From: an uncultured Bacteroidota bacterium
GTDB lineage: Bacteria > Bacteroidota > Bacteroidia > Bacteroidales > F082
Length of the DNA stretch: 50,852 nucleotides
Assembly: GCA_903957365.1 (NCBI GenBank)
Contig: CAJBPB010000378.1
Span: 1-50,852 of the forward strand
Reading direction: 5' to 3'
A program made the translations under genes and the position numbers. The notes beneath the pieces were generated by a model. It made no database searches, was not told the origin of the DNA, and was given only the letters and a program-made list of their open reading frames with translations. Positions 26,124 to 35,181 of the stretch are shown piece after piece; position 1 is the first letter of the stretch, and each line of letters begins with the position of its first letter.

Positions 26124-29100
26124 ATGAGCGAAAAAATAAAGATACAGTTAAACGGCAAAACAGTCGATGGCATTTTGGGGGAAACCATTTACGAATGTGC
26201 CACACGCTATGGTTACAATATTCCAACACTTTGCCACGATCCACGTATTGAACCCTATTCTTCCTGTTATGTATGCGTGGTGGAAGTTGCTGGTATGCGC
26301 GGTCATCAACCATCCTGTTCAACAAAAATAACAGCCGGGATGGAGATTATTACTGAAAGTGACGATTTGAGGAAATCACGTAAAACCGCGCTGGACCTGT
26401 TATTGAGTAACCATTATGCCGATTGCATGGCGCCTTGTAAACAAACCTGCCCTGCGGGTGTTGATGTGCAGGGATATATTTCACTTATCGACAAAGGACG
26501 TTATTCAGATGCCGTTGCACTGATCAAGGAGACAAATCCTTTGCCAGCCATTTGCGGTCGTGTATGCGTGCGCCCATGCGAAGCTTCATGCCGGCGTAAC
26601 CTTCTGGATGAAGGCGCTGCAGTAGGAATTGATTATCTGAAACGATTTGCTGCGGATGCCGATCTCGCTTCTGATGCGCAATTTGTCCCCTTAATTAAGC
26701 CCGAAACTGGTAAAAAAATAGCTGTGATCGGCGCAGGACCCGGCGGTTTGTCAACGGCCTGGTTTCTTCGGTTGGAAGGGCATCATGTTGAGATTTTCGA
26801 AAACGCTCCCAAACCGGGCGGATGGCTCAGATATGGTATTCCTGAATACCGTCTTCCAAACGACCTCCTCGACAAGGAAGTGAAAAATATTACCGATCTG
26901 GGCGTGAAAATTCATTACAACCAAAAACTTGGTGATAACCTGAGTTATGAATCGGTAAAGAATGATTTTGATGCCACAGTACTCACGATTGGTTCTCAAA
27001 AGGGTACCTCAGTGGGTTGTCCGGGTGATGATGCCGAAAATGTGTTTTCGGGGATTGATTTCCTGAAAAATATGGAAATGACCGGTCAGCGCTATGACTT
27101 CAGTGGGAAGACAGTCGTGGTGGTCGGAGGCGGAAATACAGCCATGGATTGCTGCCGTACTTCAATTCGCTGTAAAGCCGAAAAAGTATATGTTGTGTAT
27201 CGGCGGACCGAAAAGGAAATGCCGGCCAATCCGATTGAAATTCACGAATCGAAACTGGAAGGGGTTGAATATTTGTTTCTTACCAATCCGAACCAGATTA
27301 ACAAGGACGAAAACGGACGACTGAAATCGCTTACCCTCAGCCGCATGACGCTGGGCGAACCGGATGCTTCAGGAAGAAGGCGCCCTGTGCCGCTTGCTGA
27401 CTCCGATTTTGAATTGAAAGCGGATTTTGTCCTGGCTGCTATCGGGCAAAAAACGGATGTGAATTTTATTGAAAACATCAATGCCTTTGCTGAAAATGGA
27501 AAACTTGCAGTCACACGATGGGGCGATATTGAAGCCGATAAATTGACCTTACAAACGGGTATTCCATCCGTATTTGCCGCTGGTGATGGTGTTACCGGTC
27601 CTGCCACCATCATCGAAGCCATTGCCCAGGCAAAAATTGCCGCACGCTCATGCCATCAGTATCTGAATGGTGAGCTGCTTTCGCTTCCTGCAAAAGAATT
27701 TCTTAGTAAACGCGACAATTTCAAAACGCAGATTTCAACCGATTACAAACACAAATACACTCACCAATCACGGCATGAAATGCCGGTGCTCGACCCTGAA
27801 AAACGGAATAATTTCACGGAAGTGGAATTGGGTTATGCCAATGCAATCGTTGCGCACGAAGAAGCGCAGCGTTGTCTCGAGTGCGGTTGTACCGAATATT
27901 ATACGTGTGACTTGAAGAAACATTCAACTGCTTACAATGCAGAGCAAAAAGCGTTTGCAGGTGAGTTTGGCGAGTTTGACATCGATTTCAGACATCCGTT
28001 TATCGAAATTGATAATAATAAATGTATCCTTTGTTCGCGCTGCATCCGTATTTGTGCCGAGGTTGTTGGGGCAAGCGCCCTGGGTTTGGTAAACCGTGGA
28101 TTCAAAAGTTATGTTTCGCCGGCGATGGGTTTGCCATTGCATGAAACAAGTTGCGAAAGTTGCGGCATGTGTATCACCACCTGTCCGACAGCTGCGATTA
28201 CTGAAAACTTCAGTTTCAAACCCGGGCCTCTGAAACTGGAAACCATCGAAACCATTGATCCGTTCGGTTCCGAAGGTTTCGAAATCAATCTGTTACATCA
28301 CAAAGGCTTGTTTTATAAGGCTGAATCGCGCATTGGAAATGTCAATACGTTTGATTATATCAACCGGAGTGCCTTGTTCGGTTACAAATGGCTGAATGTT
28401 GCCAGCAGGATCAAAACACCGATGCTAAAAGAAAATGGCGAATTCAAGCCTGTATCATTTGAAGCCGCTTATGCATTGATTGCGGATAAGATACGTTCAG
28501 TTGAGCCTGATACGAACGCTTTCTTTGGCGGAGCGCGCCTGACCAATGAAGAATTGTACCTGATCCAGAAACTGGCCCGCGCCGGTGCCAAGACAAACAA
28601 TGTGAGCAGTTTCCATTATATGGGACGCGGGGATGGTTATTTTCACAATTCCAAAGCGAATGCTACTTTTGAGGATTTGCAATCCGCATCCAGAATTTAT
28701 ATCATGGGTGGTGAGTTTCATTACGATCATCCTGTATTGAATCATTTGATATTCAACACAAAACATAAAAAAAATATTGAAATAATTCACCTGACAACCC
28801 AGGATTCCGCTGCATTCAGTGCAAAGGCTGACCGTGTGATCCGGTTCACGAATTATTTCTATTTTGTGCAGGCTGTGAACCATTATCTGTTAAAGAATAC
28901 TTTACATAATGCTTTGTTTATCAGCGATCGCACCGAAGGATTTGACAAATATTCGCAGGAAATACTGAAGCTCGATTTTGCTCAGTTATTGCAGTGGGCA
29001 GGTACCGATGAAACTACCGTTGCCGCATTTGCCGTGGAATACAACGAAGAGATGAACGCGATCATGTTGTTCAGCGAAAAAGATGTTTCGGCCAATGCGA

Positions 29101-29816
29101 GTGTCTCCATTCATCAATTGGCGATGATCACCGGTAAATTGGGCAAAACAGCAAATGGTATCATCGCTCTCAAGGAGAAAAACAACGCGCATGGCATTTT
29201 CGATATGGGTGTTTGTCATAAAATTGGTGTAGGCGCTATAAGTGTTCTGGATGAAGAGATACAGAAAAATATGAAAGCGAAATGGGGCGTTGATGACCTG
29301 CCTTTCACTATCAACAGCGTGTATAAGCATATCAGCAGCAACAGGATTCGCAATGTGTTTATCTTTGGTGAAGACCCGGTTGGCTGCGCTATTGATCCGG
29401 CTGATGTAAAGAAATGGTTCGAACGGATTGATTTTGTGGTGGTTCAGGATTTCACTATGACCGAAACGGCCCGGAAAGCCAATCTTGTTCTACCTTCCAC
29501 GATGCCCTGGGAAGTTGGTGGAAGTTATACAAATACTCTGCGCAATATCCAGACAGTTGAAAAACAGATGGAAAGCCCAATACAACATACAGGTTTTGAT
29601 CAGTTGGTAAACCTGTTGAATACACTTGATGTAAAAGGCCCCGAAACGCCGGAACAGGCCTTACTTGAAGCTTTTTCACTTTTCCAGAAAACCGATCCGA
29701 ACGAATTATACCATTTCAACTACAAAGAAAAAGACAATTTCAACCGGATGTTTGAGAATGGATGCGATGTGCTGAATAAAATGGTGGATGTGGAATTTGA
29801 CAATGTGACAATGTGA
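26124..29816 (+). CDS. NuoG N-module / NfnB-GltD flavoprotein / degenerate molybdopterin-fold fusion
   Basis: A 1230-residue redox subunit. Order: [2Fe-2S] domain (PTLC, SSCYVC, PSC, about 30-70); HYADCMAPCKQTC, a His-Cys3-like site, running into a DPYD/GltD-type cluster domain (TCPAGVDVQGYI … CGRVCVRPCEASC, about 95-165); FAD fold VIGAGPGGLSTAW (about 201-213) with PGGWLRYGIPEYRLP; NAD(P) fold VVVVGGGNTAMDCCRT (about 331-346) and VYRRTEKEMPA; FAD end FAAGDGVTGPATIIEAI. Then CLECGCTEYYTC, two ferredoxin motifs (CILCSRCIRIC, CESCGMCITTCP, about 633-690) and a MopB-like domain (RIKTPMLKENGEF to about 1170). The region that holds the Cys/Sec ligand in formate dehydrogenases reads SSFHYMGRGDGYF, with no Cys, so no Mo catalysis is expected. 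It resembles an NfnB or Geobacter SfrB-SfrA fusion. Start: ATG 26124; TTG 26106 is a weaker option. Confidence 0.88.
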   Translation: MSEKIKIQLNGKTVDGILGETIYECATRYGYNIPTLCHDPRIEPYSSCYVCVVEVAGMRGHQPSCSTKITAGMEIITESDDLRKSRKTALDLLLSNHYADCMAPCKQTCPAGVDVQGYISLIDKGRYSDAVALIKETNPLPAICGRVCVRPCEASCRRNLLDEGAAVGIDYLKRFAADADLASDAQFVPLIKPETGKKIAVIGAGPGGLSTAWFLRLEGHHVEIFENAPKPGGWLRYGIPEYRLPNDLLDKEVKNITDLGVKIHYNQKLGDNLSYESVKNDFDATVLTIGSQKGTSVGCPGDDAENVFSGIDFLKNMEMTGQRYDFSGKTVVVVGGGNTAMDCCRTSIRCKAEKVYVVYRRTEKEMPANPIEIHESKLEGVEYLFLTNPNQINKDENGRLKSLTLSRMTLGEPDASGRRRPVPLADSDFELKADFVLAAIGQKTDVNFIENINAFAENGKLAVTRWGDIEADKLTLQTGIPSVFAAGDGVTGPATIIEAIAQAKIAARSCHQYLNGELLSLPAKEFLSKRDNFKTQISTDYKHKYTHQSRHEMPVLDPEKRNNFTEVELGYANAIVAHEEAQRCLECGCTEYYTCDLKKHSTAYNAEQKAFAGEFGEFDIDFRHPFIEIDNNKCILCSRCIRICAEVVGASALGLVNRGFKSYVSPAMGLPLHETSCESCGMCITTCPTAAITENFSFKPGPLKLETIETIDPFGSEGFEINLLHHKGLFYKAESRIGNVNTFDYINRSALFGYKWLNVASRIKTPMLKENGEFKPVSFEAAYALIADKIRSVEPDTNAFFGGARLTNEELYLIQKLARAGAKTNNVSSFHYMGRGDGYFHNSKANATFEDLQSASRIYIMGGEFHYDHPVLNHLIFNTKHKKNIEIIHLTTQDSAAFSAKADRVIRFTNYFYFVQAVNHYLLKNTLHNALFISDRTEGFDKYSQEILKLDFAQLLQWAGTDETTVAAFAVEYNEEMNAIMLFSEKDVSANASVSIHQLAMITGKLGKTANGIIALKEKNNAHGIFDMGVCHKIGVGAISVLDEEIQKNMKAKWGVDDLPFTINSVYKHISSNRIRNVFIFGEDPVGCAIDPADVKKWFERIDFVVVQDFTMTETARKANLVLPSTMPWEVGGSYTNTLRNIQTVEKQMESPIQHTGFDQLVNLLNTLDVKGPETPEQALLEAFSLFQKTDPNELYHFNYKEKDNFNRMFENGCDVLNKMVDVEFDNVTM

Positions 29817-29849
29817 CAATGTGACAATTCGGCAATGTGACAATTCGGT
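29798..29849. repeat. Octamer tandem repeat over the stop codon
   Basis: TGACAATG occurs three times in a row at 29798-29821, then degenerate TGACAATTCGGCAATG and TGACAATTCGG to 29849. The TGA stop (29814-29816) is the start of the third unit, so the last residues of the fusion protein (FDNVTM) are repeat-encoded. Confidence 0.85.
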
Positions 29850-29850
29850 A

Positions 29851-29998
29851 ATTAATTGTCTGTAAATAAAGTCGGGAGTTTGATTCAGAATGTTCGGGTT
29901 CGAGGTTTCGATGAGCTGAAAATCATGAGTGTACTGAGGTACATGACTGATTTGAAGATCGGGAATAACGAAGAAATCGGACATTATAGACAAGCTAA
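29851..29998. repeat. Dispersed miniature repeat, copy B
   Basis: Homologue of copy A (14872-15015), with decayed terminal inverted repeats: left TTGTCTGTAAATAAAGTC, right (reverse complement) TTGTCTATAATGTC. AATT borders both ends. It has no ORF and directly abuts element C. Confidence 0.75.
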
Positions 29999-30145
29999 TT
30001 AGTGTCTGTCCATAAACTCAGTGTCTTGGATAGAAAGTTCACTGTCGAGGCATGCGAAGAGCCAAAAAGCGGAGTTTACTTTTGGTAAATGAGCATTTTT
30101 GGCTCAAGCATAACGATGAGAGCGGACTTTATAGACTGACACTAA
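29999..30145. mobile_element. 147-base inverted-repeat element (MITE), copy C
   Basis: Ends are TTAGTGTCTGTCCATAAACTC (29999-30019, 21 bases) and its inverted partner at 30125-30145, matching at 18 of 21 positions. AATT flanks both sides (possible 4-base target duplication, or shared AATT junctions with copy B). The interior holds a strong hairpin: GAGCCAAAAA (30059-30068) with TTTTTGGCTC (30096-30105), and within it TTTAC (30075-30079) with GTAAA (30085-30089). There is no transposase, so it would depend on an IS elsewhere. An open frame across 30052-30282 is a by-product of the repeat. Confidence 0.75.
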
Positions 30146-30432
30146 TTAATTTGCCTGGTGAATTATCCAGAAAGAAAACCGAAGCAGATATTGAAATCGG
30201 AAAGATATTAAATGATGTTTGGTACGTTGAATTGGTTGCTGCTGTCAATCTTTGTGCCTGGCCAAATGTGAAGTGCTGCTGAATCGACGCCTGCGGGTAG
30301 CTTCAAACGTTGGCAATATTCCTATAAAGCCGGTCTTCGCTGGTATTCATAAGTAATTGTATTTTCAATTAATTTAGCAAACCTTTAACGAGATGTAATG
30401 TAACTACATAAAATGTTTTAAAACCATTGATA

Positions 30433-31713
30433 ATGTGTAATCAGGAAAAAACTCAAAATCAGCTTTTATATGATGTAAACCGATCTGTTAATGAAATTCA
30501 AGAGCTAAATAATGCTGAAGACATTCAAAATAAAGTTATAAATGTATTGAGTTTAGGCAATGAGCTATACGCTGATTTGGCGAATTCATTGCCTTCCGGT
30601 ATATATCGAACTCGAGTTTTTCGTGATTTAGCATTAAAAGAAGTCAAGTGGTTGACTTCCATGGAGGTTCCTTATGTTGTTGAGTATGCAAATGACCGTT
30701 TCTTTGAAATACTGCATTTGGACAGGATTGTTTATGAAAAGAATCCTGGTATTATTCATGACTTAATTTTCGAAGATGATAAGGCAGAATTTGCCAGGTT
30801 AAATGTAGAATCGAATTTGCACATAACTCCATTTTTGTGGGAAGGCCGCTTCTTAATTAATGACAAGGTAATTTGGATTATTTTTAAATCAATTCCCCGT
30901 GTGCTTGAAAATCAGGATATTATATGGACTGGAACCTTAGATGATATTACCTTGCGTAAGCAAACCGAAAAAGATATAATATTTAAAAATGCCGAACTTC
31001 AACGATTAAATGCAGACAAAGATTTTTTTATATCTATTCTTGCGCACGATTTAAAAAGTCCTTTCAGTTCGATACTTGGTTTTCTGGATATATTATTAAG
31101 TAATCTTCATTCAATGGATATCAATGAAATTGAAAGGCAGTTAACAATAGTTAGTAATTCAGCAAATTTTGCCTATAATCTATTGGAAGACATTCTCTTG
31201 TGGGCACATTCAAAATCGGGCAAATTACCATTTGAGCCATACGAATTCAATTTGAAATACAGTTGCGATAAGGTGGTTGAAATGTTAAAACCAAACGCCG
31301 TTAATAAAAATATAGCCATTAATCTTGCTATATCAGAAAGTGTTATGGTTTTTGCGGATGTCAATATGTTAGATACTATTTTGCGCAACCTGATTTCGAA
31401 TGCGATAAAATTCACAAACATAGGAGGTAACATTAATATCCATTCAGAGCAAAATTATTCTGAGCTTATAATTTCAGTTTCTGACGATGGGGTTGGAGTA
31501 TCGCCTGAAATATTACCCAACATTTTTGATAATACGCAAATGCAAACACAAAAAGGAACTGCCAACGAAAAAGGTACTGGTTTGGGTTTATTGCTTTGTA
31601 AAAAATTTGTTGAGAAACATGGTGGCAATATCTGGGTAGAGAGTGCACTGGCCAAAGGGAGCGTTTTTACATTTACAATCCCATTACATTCGAAAGTATC
31701 AGACGATTTATAG
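30433..31713 (+). CDS. PAS-domain sensor histidine kinase
   Basis: A 426-residue soluble kinase with no membrane helix or response regulator beside it, so an orphan. The N-terminal half (about 45-175) looks like a PAS domain (VVEYANDRFFEILHLD … VLENQDIIWTGTLDDITLRKQ). HisKA phosphoacceptor: DFFISILAHDLKSPFSSILGF (about 196-216, His205). HATPase: N box LRNLISNAIKFT, G1 DDGVGVSPE, F box NIFD, G2 KGTGLGLLLCKKFVEKHGG. All catalytic motifs are intact. The ATG at 30433 is chosen over the TTG at 30427. The 280 bases upstream contain MITE-derived DNA and no clear promoter. Confidence 0.92.
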   Translation: MCNQEKTQNQLLYDVNRSVNEIQELNNAEDIQNKVINVLSLGNELYADLANSLPSGIYRTRVFRDLALKEVKWLTSMEVPYVVEYANDRFFEILHLDRIVYEKNPGIIHDLIFEDDKAEFARLNVESNLHITPFLWEGRFLINDKVIWIIFKSIPRVLENQDIIWTGTLDDITLRKQTEKDIIFKNAELQRLNADKDFFISILAHDLKSPFSSILGFLDILLSNLHSMDINEIERQLTIVSNSANFAYNLLEDILLWAHSKSGKLPFEPYEFNLKYSCDKVVEMLKPNAVNKNIAINLAISESVMVFADVNMLDTILRNLISNAIKFTNIGGNINIHSEQNYSELIISVSDDGVGVSPEILPNIFDNTQMQTQKGTANEKGTGLGLLLCKKFVEKHGGNIWVESALAKGSVFTFTIPLHSKVSDDL

Positions 31714-32108
31714 AAAAGGCCTTTTGGTAACAAAAACACTATTTCAACTGGGGTTGCAGTATTGACATCAAAGTTTACAACCTGAAGAAACGGCATCTGT
31801 GCTTAACAGTAAAGTGGACCGCATGTCACCCGTCTCCAAAGTTTGCGACAACGACATTGTTAATAGCAGACTCTTGGCTGTTTGTAAATCAACTAATTGT
31901 TAGTTTTTCATGGTATTGTAATTGAAATTTTAAACACCTTCCTCTCTCACACCTAAGGATCAATAATCTCCCGAAAAGTAGCCCGCGTATTACATTGATA
32001 GCAAGTTGTCGATGGTGGCCACAAAATCCATTATTATTTTCATTTTCACAAATTCTCCGTTATCACAAACCCTGATTTATTTTACCTTTAACAGAAATAT
32101 TTTGCACC
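31714..32108. other. Intergenic region, 395 bases
   Basis: No gene, tRNA or strong repeat was found. A near-match -7 box, TACCTTTA, lies at 32083-32090, 19 bases before the ATG at 32109, and TATTTTG at 32098-32104 is an alternative with a short leader. Confidence 0.3.
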
Positions 32109-33644
32109 ATGAAAACACGTATGTTAGTTTTGGTTTGTGTCTCTTTTTTGCTTGTTCTGGCCTGCCGGAAAGATGGGAATGATGAACCTGAAACTGAAAC
32201 GAATCTGATGACCAATGCCATCGTATATGAAGGCGATTATCCTGAACCGGCTTTTGTGAGTTTTGCTGAAAATTTTGGTCTTGTGAAAATTGAGGCTTAT
32301 CCCGGATTTATCACCGCATTTTTTGATCCGTCCGTGGCCGAAACCGATGCAGAGACCATGATCACGGAAGTGGGAGGGACGGTCCGTAGCAAAATTCCTT
32401 CCCTTGGTTATTATCTTATTGAATCTTCGGCGAGCATTACCGGAAACGTAATCAACGACTTACAGGCAAATGCTGAGGTCGATTATGCATGCCCGAAAGT
32501 GGTTGTCCATCTGAGCGCCATGGTGCTGGATGGCTGTGGATCGGGTGTGCCTGAGGGAGAAAGTCATGCCCAAAAAGTGATTAAAAATCTGGAAGAATGC
32601 GGAGGCGCATTCGAGACTTGCGACGGAATCATCAATCTATCTGGTGATGTTGTTGAAGATTATATCCTTCATGGCATGATTCAGGATATTCAGAGCAAGC
32701 CCAACGGAAGCATTCTGATCAATATTTCAGCTTCGGGCGGACTGAATGATGGCAGCTGGCCAAGTCATACGGCCAATGACCGTAGTTTTTATGAACGCAC
32801 CTGGTATTATTTCATGCGCGACCTTTTGCATATTATCGGCGGACTCGACAACAGCTACCGGAGCCGGTTGATCGTTTCTGTGGCTTCCGGAAACGGCAAT
32901 ATGCCCATCACCGATATGCTGGCGCAACTGCGTGTTGATCCGATGAATGCGCAGATTCTCGAAGAAAATATCCTTTTGGTTTCCAACAAAGCCGACTCAA
33001 CAGGCACGATGGGAGGCAATTATGCACCAAACGATCCGGATGTGGTGGTACTCGATAATCCGGATGCAGCTTCAGGAACTTCCTTTGCTGCACCATGTGC
33101 GCTGGGGATTATTCAGGATGTAATAGATTCGCAGGGAGTTACAACTTCCGAAGCATTGAAAGCTGTCAAACTGGCTTCTGCTGCTGATGGCGAACGACTG
33201 GTTGATCCTACGATAGTGGTGACCATGCTGGATATGATTGAGGGGCAGACGGAATACAAGGGCAATGCAAACACAATGGCTTTTGAGGTAATCACAGGGC
33301 CTTGTGTTGGATTGATCACTTTTGTCAATGTACCAACGATCTACTGGAACGGGAGTTCAGGAACGATGATCATGCCTTCAGATTGCAAGGTTGCTCTGAT
33401 TTCGGGAGATAATTGCTTTATCAACGGATCGGACCACGATGCAAAAGTGTTTCAGTTCAGTCTGAGCGGAAGCAATAGCAGTTTCAGCGGAACCGGCACA
33501 ACCTCCTTCAATATTGGATCGGGCGCAGTTCCGGTTGTTGCAAAATTTTCAGGGGCAGTAAATATTCTGGGCGATGTTTCAGGAACACTTACTCTGACCG
33601 CTGTGGGTGATCAGTCGGCAACGATTACGCTGTTTAAACAATAA
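32109..33644 (+). CDS. Divergent subtilase (S8) lipoprotein
   Basis: A 511-residue lipoprotein (MKTRMLVLVCVSFLLVLACRK, lipobox VLAC, Cys19). Residues about 55-130 look like an I9-type propeptide (GFITAFFDPSVAETDAETM … VDYACP). The S8 core keeps the triad in order: Asp141 in MVLDGCGSG, His153 in GESHAQKVI, oxyanion-type Asn262 in ASGNGN, and Ser325 in ASGTSFAAPCA. The Asp-His gap is only 12 residues versus about 30 in subtilisin. The C-terminal 120 residues are a Gly/Ser-rich beta domain. A cell-surface protease is likely, but activity is uncertain. It is convergent with the T9SS gene 13 bases away. Confidence 0.8.
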   Translation: MKTRMLVLVCVSFLLVLACRKDGNDEPETETNLMTNAIVYEGDYPEPAFVSFAENFGLVKIEAYPGFITAFFDPSVAETDAETMITEVGGTVRSKIPSLGYYLIESSASITGNVINDLQANAEVDYACPKVVVHLSAMVLDGCGSGVPEGESHAQKVIKNLEECGGAFETCDGIINLSGDVVEDYILHGMIQDIQSKPNGSILINISASGGLNDGSWPSHTANDRSFYERTWYYFMRDLLHIIGGLDNSYRSRLIVSVASGNGNMPITDMLAQLRVDPMNAQILEENILLVSNKADSTGTMGGNYAPNDPDVVVLDNPDAASGTSFAAPCALGIIQDVIDSQGVTTSEALKAVKLASAADGERLVDPTIVVTMLDMIEGQTEYKGNANTMAFEVITGPCVGLITFVNVPTIYWNGSSGTMIMPSDCKVALISGDNCFINGSDHDAKVFQFSLSGSNSSFSGTGTTSFNIGSGAVPVVAKFSGAVNILGDVSGTLTLTAVGDQSATITLFKQ

Positions 33645-33657
33645 TCCAAACAGAATT

Positions 33658-35181
33658 TTATCTTGCAATCATCAATCTGGCGGTGAATATGTCGTTATTC
33701 GTCAGCAGAACGACCTGATAAACTCCCGGAAGAAATTGACTTGTATTGATGCCTTCTTTCAGACAATTCTGATCATTTGTTTGAAATACCAATCTACCTG
33801 ATAAATCTCTGATTTCAAGTTGATTGAAACCATCGAGATTTTGTATTTCAATTTCTATTTTGAATGATTCGTTCGCAGGGTTTGGAAGTAGTTTTAATGG
33901 AAGTGGGTTCTCGTTTTCGTTGATAGCCCCAATCATGGCAACGCATCCTTCTTGCTGAAGCAATGGGAGATCGACTATTTCGGGAATATAATTGCTTACA
34001 TTTCCGGCAGTTTCCGCTGTGAAATTTCCTTCGGTAAAATCAAGGTTGATAAATAGGTTCATAACCTCCATTTGATATTGACATTCTCCTCCATGACCTG
34101 ACAAATCTGTACGGATCAATCCGATCTGAGGCCAGTCGATAAAGTCTTTTTTTACACCGAACAAGGGGCCATTCCCAACGGCCAGATATCCGTTACTGCC
34201 AACTTGTTCAATGTCAGCAGCATCCAGAAACAAGTTACTAGCCCAAGATAAGGAACCATTTTCTTCAATTTTTACCATGGACCCGGAACCAAAATCTGAA
34301 TCAATTAATACAATTCCTCCATCTATGGCAGAAATAATTTGAGGATTCAGATCGATATACATATCACTATGACCCAAATTTAACTTTTTGAGCCATTGCA
34401 GGTTTCCTGCAAAATTCATTTTGGCTATTCCGATTCCATATTCATAGGCAAATGCTGCATAAATTCCTTCATCTTTAAGTATCAAATCATAGGATTCGGT
34501 ATAAGTCGAGGCCAGTTCTTTGGTCCAGTTAACCGAACCATCCGTTAGAAGATTCAATAAAAAAAAGCTGTTGGTTCCTGCACTGCCTGATACGAGCAAA
34601 GTATGGTCGGGAAGCTGCACCAGCGCTCCGGCTTTGTCATTTGATATATCCGAATGATAATAATACGCCCATACCTGATTGCCTCCCGGATCAAAAAGGG
34701 CAACGAAAACCTTGTTATCAGGTTCAGAAATGCTGTTTGAATAACCGGCAATTGCGAATCCACCTCCGTTCAGAGGACAGATAGATTTCATGGTGAGATT
34801 TGCGTCCCAGACGGTGTTTCTTGCCCATTCTACCATACCGTTCCTGTCGAATTTCATCAGTATGAGCTCGCCATCATCGCTGCCACAAACAATGCTTCCC
34901 GAATCCGGTGTCGGTAAAATATCGGTAAACTGCTGGTAAATTGTACCACCGATCATTTTTTTTGACCATATGAAATCACCTTGCTTATCAAATTTCACAA
35001 TAAGCCCTTTCATATAATCCCATCCAACCATAACATAATTACTGTCAGCGGATTGTGATAAAGCTGTAACCTGAATTCCATCCGTCTGATGATAAAAAAC
35101 TTTGCTGTAGGTTTCCTGTGCAAAGGAATGCATCGAAATGAATATCGCAATAATCAGCATGAGGCAGGGCTTTAATTTCAT
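33658..35181 (-). CDS. Secreted propeller-like protein with T9SS sorting domain
   Basis: A 507-residue exported protein with signal peptide MKLKPCLMLIIAIFISMHSFAQ, then repeated blade-like units (DSNYVMVGWDYMKGLIVKFDK, GSIVCGSDDGELILMKFDRNG, GGFAIAGYSNSISEPDNKVF) consistent with a beta-propeller. The last 85 residues (PLPLKLLPNPANESFKIEIE … FNQLEIRDLSGRLVFQTNDQN … FLPGVYQVVLLTNNDIFTA) form a type A T9SS domain. No catalytic motif. It is probably surface-displayed. It is convergent with the subtilase gene, with no spacer large enough for a separate terminator. Confidence 0.85.
   Translation of the reverse strand: MKLKPCLMLIIAIFISMHSFAQETYSKVFYHQTDGIQVTALSQSADSNYVMVGWDYMKGLIVKFDKQGDFIWSKKMIGGTIYQQFTDILPTPDSGSIVCGSDDGELILMKFDRNGMVEWARNTVWDANLTMKSICPLNGGGFAIAGYSNSISEPDNKVFVALFDPGGNQVWAYYYHSDISNDKAGALVQLPDHTLLVSGSAGTNSFFLLNLLTDGSVNWTKELASTYTESYDLILKDEGIYAAFAYEYGIGIAKMNFAGNLQWLKKLNLGHSDMYIDLNPQIISAIDGGIVLIDSDFGSGSMVKIEENGSLSWASNLFLDAADIEQVGSNGYLAVGNGPLFGVKKDFIDWPQIGLIRTDLSGHGGECQYQMEVMNLFINLDFTEGNFTAETAGNVSNYIPEIVDLPLLQQEGCVAMIGAINENENPLPLKLLPNPANESFKIEIEIQNLDGFNQLEIRDLSGRLVFQTNDQNCLKEGINTSQFLPGVYQVVLLTNNDIFTARLMIAR

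Noticed and set aside
28340-29640. Selenocysteine in the molybdopterin-fold domain
   Set aside because: No in-frame TGA occurs within the domain before the terminal stop.
24167-29816. [FeFe]-hydrogenase as the identity of the complex
   Set aside because: No H-cluster motifs are present in the fusion subunit; only NuoG, GltD and MopB-type parts are visible.
29798-29849. CRISPR-like array
   Set aside because: The units are direct octamers with no spacers and no cas gene is nearby.
30052-30282. Open frame of 76 codons across element C
   Set aside because: It lies mostly within the inverted-repeat element and its flank, has no recognisable protein features, and its codons follow the hairpin.
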